Under the pieces are notes generated by a model that saw only the letters and a list, made by a program, of their open reading frames with translations, had not been told where the DNA came from and searched no databases. This document shows positions 6,652 through 12,077 of a stretch of 12,077 bases of DNA, in pieces (position 1 is the first letter of the stretch; each line of letters starts with the position of its first letter). A program made the translations under genes and the position numbers. Source of the DNA: JBDSTZ01 sp039927975 (GTDB lineage: Bacteria > Pseudomonadota > Gammaproteobacteria > Burkholderiales > Burkholderiaceae_D); contig JBDSTZ010000089.1 of NCBI GenBank assembly GCA_039927975.1, forward strand, positions 1 through 12,077, in the 5' to 3' direction.

Positions 6652-7557
6652 TCAAGCGCATTCCAACATGCATGGCCGGGTAAGCTGAATAATCCAGTTG
6701 AGCACCGCCTCCACGCGCGGCGGCACGTGTCTGCGGTGAGGAAAGAGCAACGACACCTCCAATGGAGGAGGCGTGAATTCCGGCAGTACTTCGATCAGCT
6801 CGCCGCTATCGATCAAACGCTGACAGGTCGGAACGGACATCTGCATGATGCCCAGTCCGTTCAGGCAGGCCGCTTGCAGGAATACCCCACTGTTGACGGT
6901 CAGCGCGCTGCGCATCGGCGCCGTCCGTACGACGCCATCAAGGACGTAGCGCAAGACGGCATCCTCGTTGCGCAGGTTGCTGGCGTAGTGCAGGAGGCGA
7001 TGGTGGACCAGATCGTCAAGCGAATGCGGCACGCCGTACTGGCTCAGGTAGGCCGGGCTGGCCAGGTTGCACATCTTCATCGTCCCAATCGCGCGTGCCA
7101 CCAGGTCCGAGTCCGGCAAACGACCGATCCTGACGAGGCCGTCGACACCCTCCCGCACCATATCCACCCGGCGGTCGTTGATACTGATCCCCAGCTCAAG
7201 CTGCGGGTGCAGGGACAGCAGTTCCGGCAAATGCGGCAGGATCAAAGCCTGCGCGAACAAGCCCGGCATGTCGATGCGCACGCTGCCGCGCAAGTCGCCG
7301 GCAACGGGCCGGAACATTCCCTGCAACTGATCCGACTCGCGCAACAGCTCCTTGCAACGGGCCAGGAAGATTTCGCCGTCGGGTGTGAGCCGCACACTGC
7401 GCGTGGTGCGCTGTAACAGGCGGCTACCGACTTCCTTTTCCAACAACTGGACGACGGTCGACACCCGCCCTTTTGCCATATTGAGATGTTCAGCGGCCTT
7501 GGTGAAGCTGGCCAGGTCGGCGACGCGGCAAAAAATACGCAACTCATTCAACTCCAA
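6652..7557 (-). CDS. LysR-family transcriptional regulator (TTG start)
   Basis: Second LysR protein, 301 residues from the start chosen here. The helix-turn-helix lies in LASFTKAAEHLNMAKGRVSTVVQLLEKEVG, followed by RLLQRTTRSVRLTPDG. The substrate-binding domain has the usual VDMVREGVDGLVRIG segment. The frame is open to 7770, but those extra 71 residues would run into the divergent SDR gene and do not look like LysR sequence. A TTG at 7557-7555 reads (M)ELNELRIFCRVADL, the normal family start, and is preceded after a few bases by a G-rich ribosome site (GGGGGAA). I therefore prefer TTG. The gene is divergent from the SDR with 100 bp between starts, the classic arrangement in which the LysR regulates its neighbour and itself. 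The inducer is unknown. Confidence 0.9.
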   Translation of the reverse strand: MELNELRIFCRVADLASFTKAAEHLNMAKGRVSTVVQLLEKEVGSRLLQRTTRSVRLTPDGEIFLARCKELLRESDQLQGMFRPVAGDLRGSVRIDMPGLFAQALILPHLPELLSLHPQLELGISINDRRVDMVREGVDGLVRIGRLPDSDLVARAIGTMKMCNLASPAYLSQYGVPHSLDDLVHHRLLHYASNLRNEDAVLRYVLDGVVRTAPMRSALTVNSGVFLQAACLNGLGIMQMSVPTCQRLIDSGELIEVLPEFTPPPLEVSLLFPHRRHVPPRVEAVLNWIIQLTRPCMLECA

Positions 7558-7622
7558 TTGTTCCCCCGATAGAAACAGTGCGTTAACTTCCCCCCACTTT
7601 ATCGATGGTTTTCGGAACTGTA

Positions 7623-7657
7623 AAGTTCTCCCACCCTCAACTACTTCAAGAGAACTT
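7623..7657 (+). promoter_or_regulatory. 8-bp inverted repeat abutting the SDR start codon
   Basis: AAGTTCTC (7623-7630) and GAGAACTT (7650-7657) are perfect inverted copies 19 nt apart. A further GAAC half-site lies at 7615-7618, ten bp before the GTTC of the left arm. The right arm contains the likely ribosome site (AAGAGAA) and touches the ATG at 7658. It may be an operator of the divergent LysR or another repressor, or an mRNA hairpin masking the ribosome site. Confidence 0.45.
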
Positions 7658-8431
7658 ATGAATACGCCTACCCCGTCGAACCGTATTGCCCTTGTCACCG
7701 GCGCCAGCCGTGGGATTGGCCGCAGTACCGCCCTGAGCCTCGCCGCCGATGGCGTCGATGTGATCATCACCTACCTGAACAGCGCCGACCAGGCGCTTGC
7801 CGTGGTCAAGCAGATCGAAGCGCTGGGGCGCCGAGCGGTGGCCCTGCGTCTCGATGTCGGCGCCGCCGGCACGTTCGCCAATTTCGCCGCCGAGGTGCGG
7901 CGCACGCTATGCGAAGTCTGGCAGCGCGACCGTCTTGACTACCTCGTCAACAACGCCGGTACGGGTGTCTACGCGACGCTTGCCGATACGACCGAGCAGG
8001 AGTTTGATTTGATGATCAACATCCATCTGAAGGGAACCTTCTTCCTGACCCAAAAGATGCTGGCGCTGATCGAGGACGGCGGGCGGATCCTCAATACCTC
8101 GTCAGGCTTGACGCGCTTTACCTTCGATGGCTACGCCGCCTACGCGGCGGCGAAAGGCGGCGTTGAGGTGTTGACGCGCTTCATGGCCAAGGAACTTGGC
8201 GCCCGCAGGATCAGCGTCAACGTGATCGCCCCGGGCGGGACCGAAACGGACTTCGGTGGTGGCGCGCTGCGCGATAACGCCGAGCTCAACACGCAATTTG
8301 CCGGCATGACCGCGCTGGGCCGCAATGGACTCCCGGATGACATTGGTGGCGTGGCGGCAGCCTTGCTTTCCGATGGCGCGGCCTGGCTCAACGGCCAACG
8401 CATCGAAGCGTCGGGCGGCGCGCTGCTGTGA
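7658..8431 (+). CDS. Short-chain dehydrogenase/reductase (classical SDR)
   Basis: NAD(P)-dependent oxidoreductase of 257 residues, with the classical SDR marks in order: TGASRGIG cofactor motif (14-21), NNAG (98-101), Asn121 in MINIHLKG, catalytic Ser in ILNTSSG (144-150), and Tyr162-xxx-Lys166. The C-terminal part (VNVIAPGGTETDF, 188-199; the ASGGALL tail) resembles 3-oxoacyl-ACP-reductase-like members. An Arg at residue 19 of the glycine loop favours NADPH. ATG 7658 is chosen because the SDR fold begins nine residues later and an AAGAGAA ribosome site precedes it; upstream extension would overlap the divergent regulator. Divergent LysR/SDR pairs are common in Proteobacteria. The substrate cannot be deduced. 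Confidence 0.93.
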   Translation: MNTPTPSNRIALVTGASRGIGRSTALSLAADGVDVIITYLNSADQALAVVKQIEALGRRAVALRLDVGAAGTFANFAAEVRRTLCEVWQRDRLDYLVNNAGTGVYATLADTTEQEFDLMINIHLKGTFFLTQKMLALIEDGGRILNTSSGLTRFTFDGYAAYAAAKGGVEVLTRFMAKELGARRISVNVIAPGGTETDFGGGALRDNAELNTQFAGMTALGRNGLPDDIGGVAAALLSDGAAWLNGQRIEASGGALL

Positions 8432-8522
8432 CCTGCCGGCGCGCTCGCTGCCGATTCTTGCTTGCAGCGCCGCCTGATGGATCGGCTGTGCGGGCCGAGA
8501 TCCGCGCGATGGCGCCCACTGC

Positions 8523-8551
8523 TTGGCGAATCGCCCATCCGCTGCTATAAT
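8523..8551 (+). promoter_or_regulatory. tRNA-Arg promoter (copy 2)
   Basis: TTGGCG (8523-8528) and a perfect TATAAT (8546-8551) have a 17-bp spacer and lie 10 nt before the mature tRNA, the same distance as in copy 1. Sequence further upstream differs from copy 1. Confidence 0.75.
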
Positions 8552-8561
8552 CTTGTCTTTC

Positions 8562-8638
8562 GCGGCTGTAGCTCAGCTGGATAGAGTACTTGGCTACGAA
8601 CCAAGGGGTCGTGGGTTCAATTCCTGCCAGCCGCACCA
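8562..8638 (+). tRNA. tRNA-Arg, anticodon ACG (copy 2)
   Basis: The 77-nt gene is identical to 3390-3466, including the encoded CCA. Acceptor GCGGCTG/CAGCCGC, anticodon arm CTTGG-CTACGAA-CCAAG and T arm GTGGG-TTCAATT-CCTGC all fold normally. The flanks differ from copy 1, so this is an independent transcription unit in the same direction. Confidence 0.98.
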
Positions 8639-8660
8639 GTATTAGTAGTAGCAGTAAAGA

Positions 8661-8695
8661 AAAGACCCGGCAAGCAATGCTTCCCGGGTCTTTTT
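8661..8695. terminator. Bidirectional intrinsic terminator (tRNA-Arg copy 2 and GGDEF-EAL gene)
   Basis: The outer 10-bp stem is AAAGACCCGG (8661-8670) with CCGGGTCTTT (8684-8693). A C-C mismatch and an inner AAGC/GCTT stem with an AAT loop lie inside. T residues follow on the plus strand (8691-8695). On the minus strand the hairpin is followed by TTTTCTTTA. It can therefore end both the tRNA transcript and the leftward gene that stops at 8799. Confidence 0.88.
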
Positions 8696-8798
8696 GCATT
8701 TGGCGGTCGGGGCGCCGGCGTTTGCTGTTGAAGCGAACCTGGTTGGCGTCATCGCTGCCATCCTCGGCTAACAACTGCAGCTTCCGCTGCGCCCTCCC

Positions 8799-11700
8799 CT
8801 ACATCTGCGGCAGCCGATGTCCCTCGCGCGTTGGCGCCGTCACGGCCGGCTCCAGCGCCACACCGAACGGGCGCGGCTTCTCGACCCCGTACCCCTGGGC
8901 GAAATCGACGCCCATCTCGCGCAGCGCGTCGAGCACCTCGTCGTTCTCGACAAATTCGGCAATCGTCTTGAGTCCCATCACGTGGCCGATCTGGTTGATC
9001 GAGGCCACCATCGCGCGGTCGATCGGGTCGCGCAGCATGTCCTTGACGAAGGCGCCATCGATCTTCAGGTAATCGACCGGCAGGTGCTTGAGGTAGGCGA
9101 ACGAGGACATGCCGCTGCCGAAGTCGTCGAGCGCGATGGTGCAGCCCATCGCCTTGAGTTCGCGGATCAGGCTGACCGCCTGGCTGAGGTTGCCGATGGC
9201 GGCCGTCTCGGTCACCTCGAAACAGACCGCCGACGGCGCCACCTTGAAGTGGGCGAATTGCTTGCGCACGAAGCCGGCCAGGTGTTCGTCGCAAATCGAG
9301 GTACCCGACAGGTTAATCGCGCACACGCCCTGGCGGCTGCCGGCCGGATGGCGGCGGCCGTATTGCGACAGCGCCTCGCGGATCACCCAGCGGTCCAGCG
9401 CCGGCATCAGGCCGTAGCGCTCGGCGGCGGGAATGAAGGCCATCGGCGGCACCAGCTTGCCATGCTCGTCGAGCATGCGCAGCAGCATTTCGTAATGCTC
9501 GACCGGCTCAACGCCAACGCCGGCGCCGAGGTCCTGGATTTTTTGCGAATACAGCACGAAGCGGCCTTCTTCGAGCGCCTTCTGGATCTGGCCGATCCAG
9601 CCCATTTCGCCGTCGCGCCGCGCCAGCGCCTGGTCTTGCGGGGTGCAGGCGTGGATGCGGTTACGGCCCTGGTCCTTGGCCACGTAACAGGCGGCGTCGG
9701 CCATGCGCAAGATGCCGGTCAGGGTTTCCTCGCCGCCGCCGAAGCCCACCAGACCGATGCTCAGGGACACGCTGAACGCCTGCCCCGCCCAGACGAATTG
9801 GAAGTCGCCGGCGGTCTTGCGCAGCAGCTCGGCGATGCGCAGCGCGGCGTCGTTGCTGCAGTTTTCCAGCAGCACACCGAATTCGTCGCCGCCCAGGCGC
9901 GCCAGGGTGTCGCTGCGGCGCAGGCGCCCTTCGAGCTGGCCGGCCAGCTGGCGCAGCAACTCGTCGCCGGCGATGTGGCCGCACAGGTCGTTGACCACCT
10001 TGAACTGGTCGAGGTCGATGTACAGCAGGGTGTGGCGGCGCTCGGGCTGACCACCGCCGGCCAGCACCGCTTCGAGGCGGGCTTCAAAGGCGCGCCGGTT
10101 GATCAGGCCGGTCAGCAGGTCGTGGCTGGCCTGGTGCGCCATCTCGTCGGCCATGCGGCGCGCGTGGCTGATGTCGCGAAACACCAGCACCACGCCGATC
10201 ACCACGCCGTCGGCGTCGCGCAGCGGTGCGGCCGAGTGCTCGATGGTGAAGCGGGCGCCGCCGCGCTGGATCAGCAGCGCGCTGGCCGGCGCACTGGGCG
10301 CGCCAAGGGTCAGCACGGCGTCGACCGGATTGGCGGCCGGCTCGCCGGTGTGCTCGTGAATGCCTTGGAATACGTGCGCCAGCGCCTGCTCGTGCGCTTC
10401 GGCGCCGGGCCAGCCGGTCATCTGTTCGGCCACCGGGTTCATATAGGTGACCTGGCCGGCCATGTCGGTGGTGATGACGGCGTCGCCGATCGAATGCAGG
10501 GTCACGCGCAGGCGCTCCTTCTCGCGCGCCTGGTTGGCGATCAGCGGGCGCAGTTCGGTGCGCAGCACCAGCGTGCCGATGGCGACGAACAAGACCAACA
10601 GGCCGATCAGGTAGTTGAGGCGCTCGCGCAGTGGCGAGAAGGCTTCGGCGATGTCGACCTTCTGCACCAGGCCGAGGCCGTGCTCTGGCAGCGGCGCGAA
10701 GCCGGCCAGCACCATCACGCCGCGCAGGTCGCGGGTCTGGGCACTGCCGCTCTCGCCGGCCAGCGCGCGCGCCATGGGCGGGATCGGCTGGCCGGGACGA
10801 ATGGCCAGCGCCGCGCGCAGATTGGCGCCATACAGGCGCGAGGGAAAGCAGACGATCTGCGCGGCCTGGCTGCCGCACAGCACCATGTCGTTCGAGCGGC
10901 CCAGCTTTTGCGAGGCGCCCAGCAGGTCGTCGACGCGGCCGAGGCGCTGCTCGGTCAGCAGTTCGCCGATCAGGCGGCCTTCGTGCAGGATGCGCGAGCG
11001 GGTGCGCAGCACGAAGCCGTCCTGCCAGAGCAGGGTGGCCTGGCTGGGCTGGAAGGCCGGCTTGGGTGGGCGCGGTTGGACGGACCGGCTGGGCTGGGTG
11101 GATTGGCTGGACTCGGTCGTCTCGCCCGACTGGGTGGACTGGATGAACTGACTGGGCTGGGTGGGGTCGCCTGACTGGCTGGGCCGGCTGGGCCGGCCGG
11201 TGTCAGCAAGCGACAGCGCGACGCTGGCGCGCTCGCCCACCATTTCGCCGGTCATCGCCAGCGTGGCGCCGCGCGGATCGACAAACCGGATGCCGGCGAA
11301 CCCTTGAGGCATGACGTTCTGGTCCAGCTCGCGCCCCACCGCGCTGCGCGCGGCGTCGTCGGCGTTGCGGCTGAGCCGGTCGAGCGCGGCCAGCAAGGGC
11401 GCGCGGGCGGCGGCCTGCCGCGCCAGCGCCAGCGCGGCGCCGAGTTCGTCGCCGACCAGCGTGGCACTGGTGCGCGCGCCGCTCTCGATCGTGGCGCTGC
11501 TCGACACTTCGAATTTTTCGCGCAGGACGGCAAATCCGGTGAAGCCGGCGACGATCGCCAGCACCGTCAGCACCAGCACGGCAACGCCGGTGATGCGGGC
11601 AACTTCGGCGCCGGGCGGGCGCGGCGGCGGCGCGATGCGCTCGCGCGACAACTGTGCCAGCCCTGCGCCGAGCGCAGCCAGCCCGGCGGCGGTGGGCGCG

Positions 11701-12077
11701 GACATGCTGTTGAAGGAAGCGAGCTGGTAGATGGCCTCGATATGCAGGATGAACCCGAGCATGGCCGATACGCCGATCAGCATCAGCAGGCCATTCAGCG
11801 CGGCCACGCTGCGTTGTATGACGCGGCCAGGGCGCGCGCAGTTCAGCAGAATCAGCACGAGGCCGGCGGCGAGGAAACCGAGGCAGGTATTGGGCGCCAT
11901 CCGTCCGGGCCAGGGATTGCCGTCGTGGATGGCCTGCGGGAATGGCGCCAGGTCGATCCCCAGATCGACACCGCCGAGATGCTCGACCAGCGCCGCGGCC
12001 GGCAAGGCGATCAGCAGCACGCCGGCCAAGCGCTGCAGGCGCGTGACGTGGACCCAGGTGGCCGGCGCCAGCAGCGC
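8799..12077 (-). CDS. Membrane sensor with PAS, GGDEF and EAL domains (cyclic-di-GMP), N-terminus cut by window
   Basis: Inner-membrane signalling protein that makes and/or breaks cyclic-di-GMP. The frame is open to the right edge; a TTG at 12029 is the first possible start inside the window but lies in the first hydrophobic segment, so the gene begins outside. Numbering from that TTG: hydrophobic segments near 1-15, 47-62, 75-97, 145-168 and 472-489; a periplasmic sensor region about 172-470 with Cys385/Cys394; PAS about 505-620; GGDEF about 630-795 with intact GGDEF (713-717) and an RxxD inhibitory site (704-707); EAL about 812-1055. EAL reads EML at 847-849, and EVTET (938-942), DDFGSG (968-973), LKIDG (988-992), AEFVEN (1024-1029) and QGYGVEKP (1045-1052) are all present, so both activities look possible. 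A low-complexity stretch lies at 279-330. Which activity dominates is unknown. Confidence 0.93.
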   Translation of the reverse strand, partial: ALLAPATWVHVTRLQRLAGVLLIALPAAALVEHLGGVDLGIDLAPFPQAIHDGNPWPGRMAPNTCLGFLAAGLVLILLNCARPGRVIQRSVAALNGLLMLIGVSAMLGFILHIEAIYQLASFNSMSAPTAAGLAALGAGLAQLSRERIAPPPRPPGAEVARITGVAVLVLTVLAIVAGFTGFAVLREKFEVSSSATIESGARTSATLVGDELGAALALARQAAARAPLLAALDRLSRNADDAARSAVGRELDQNVMPQGFAGIRFVDPRGATLAMTGEMVGERASVALSLADTGRPSRPSQSGDPTQPSQFIQSTQSGETTESSQSTQPSRSVQPRPPKPAFQPSQATLLWQDGFVLRTRSRILHEGRLIGELLTEQRLGRVDDLLGASQKLGRSNDMVLCGSQAAQIVCFPSRLYGANLRAALAIRPGQPIPPMARALAGESGSAQTRDLRGVMVLAGFAPLPEHGLGLVQKVDIAEAFSPLRERLNYLIGLLVLFVAIGTLVLRTELRPLIANQAREKERLRVTLHSIGDAVITTDMAGQVTYMNPVAEQMTGWPGAEAHEQALAHVFQGIHEHTGEPAANPVDAVLTLGAPSAPASALLIQRGGARFTIEHSAAPLRDADGVVIGVVLVFRDISHARRMADEMAHQASHDLLTGLINRRAFEARLEAVLAGGGQPERRHTLLYIDLDQFKVVNDLCGHIAGDELLRQLAGQLEGRLRRSDTLARLGGDEFGVLLENCSNDAALRIAELLRKTAGDFQFVWAGQAFSVSLSIGLVGFGGGEETLTGILRMADAACYVAKDQGRNRIHACTPQDQALARRDGEMGWIGQIQKALEEGRFVLYSQKIQDLGAGVGVEPVEHYEMLLRMLDEHGKLVPPMAFIPAAERYGLMPALDRWVIREALSQYGRRHPAGSRQGVCAINLSGTSICDEHLAGFVRKQFAHFKVAPSAVCFEVTETAAIGNLSQAVSLIRELKAMGCTIALDDFGSGMSSFAYLKHLPVDYLKIDGAFVKDMLRDPIDRAMVASINQIGHVMGLKTIAEFVENDEVLDALREMGVDFAQGYGVEKPRPFGVALEPAVTAPTREGHRLPQM
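11040..11195 (-). repeat. Low-complexity Ser/Gln/Thr/Pro-coding repeat inside the sensor gene
   Basis: About 156 bp of imperfect short repeats. On the plus strand they are variations on CTGGGTGGACTGG; in the protein, variations on TQPSQ/STQS. They encode residues about 279-330 of the sensor in the same frame, between otherwise ordinary periplasmic sequence. It looks like a slippage-expanded disordered linker. Confidence 0.75.

Noticed and set aside
5365..7416. 683-codon plus-strand open frame crossing the sulfatase end, the maturase and the LysR gene
   Set aside because: It overlaps three confidently identified genes in other frames and has shadow composition.
7558..7770. N-terminal extension of the second LysR protein up to 7770
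   Set aside because: It would overlap the divergent SDR start and is unlike LysR sequence; the TTG at 7557 has a ribosome site and gives the standard N-terminus.
3390..8638. Integrase-type genomic island with attachment sites in the tRNA genes
   Set aside because: No integrase, excisionase or partial 3'-end tRNA repeat is present. Both tRNAs are complete with their own promoters. The weaker recombination or hotspot idea is kept as a finding.
8817..11174. 785-codon open frame on the plus strand opposite the GGDEF-EAL gene
   Set aside because: It is Ala/Gly/Arg/His/Gln-rich with no motif, and it mirrors a gene whose domains are all recognised. Long antisense frames are expected from GC-rich codon bias.

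Overview
The window is about 12 kb of GC-rich, gene-dense bacterial chromosome. Codon bias, the LysR/SDR/hydroxyacid-dehydrogenase gene content and the membrane GGDEF-EAL protein suggest a betaproteobacterium, plausibly Oxalobacteraceae (Massilia/Duganella-like). That placement is inference from protein flavour; there is no marker gene here.

Layout. (1) 1-3072 is a hydroxyacid locus. A LysR regulator cut by the left edge sits 1 nt upstream of a D-2-hydroxyacid dehydrogenase. Facing them is an FMN-dependent L-lactate/alpha-hydroxyacid dehydrogenase, with a GC hairpin between the converging ends. (2) 3073-3389 has no protein gene. It holds a promoter-like element, a structured stretch that could be a small RNA or a tRNA leader, and the promoter of a tRNA-Arg(ACG), which is followed by a strong terminator. 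(3) 3661-8431 is an accessory-looking block: a small unknown gene with a frameshift, a Cys-type sulfatase with a twin-arginine signal and a frameshift, the formylglycine-generating enzyme that activates such sulfatases (convergent, 1 nt apart), then a divergent LysR/SDR pair. (4) At 8562 a second, base-for-base identical tRNA-Arg(ACG) appears with its own promoter. A hairpin follows that can terminate both this tRNA and the opposing gene. (5) 8799 to the right edge is a large membrane sensor with PAS, GGDEF and EAL domains, truncated at its N-terminus by the window and carrying a low-complexity Ser/Gln/Thr/Pro stretch in its predicted periplasmic part.

How the genes fit together. The sulfatase and the formylglycine-generating enzyme form a substrate/maturase pair, but the sulfatase frame is broken as given. 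The two dehydrogenases probably handle opposite stereoisomers of 2-hydroxyacids, with the LysR as likely controller. The second LysR probably controls the SDR from their shared 100-bp promoter region. The last gene links an extracytoplasmic signal to cyclic-di-GMP turnover.

The most notable points are the two identical tRNA genes as 77-bp direct repeats around the accessory block, two single-base frameshifts about 1.3 kb apart in that block, two inverted repeats abutting start codons (sulfatase and SDR), and the structured transcribed-looking region before the first tRNA. I found no CRISPR array, transposase, integrase or complete new defence or biosynthetic system.
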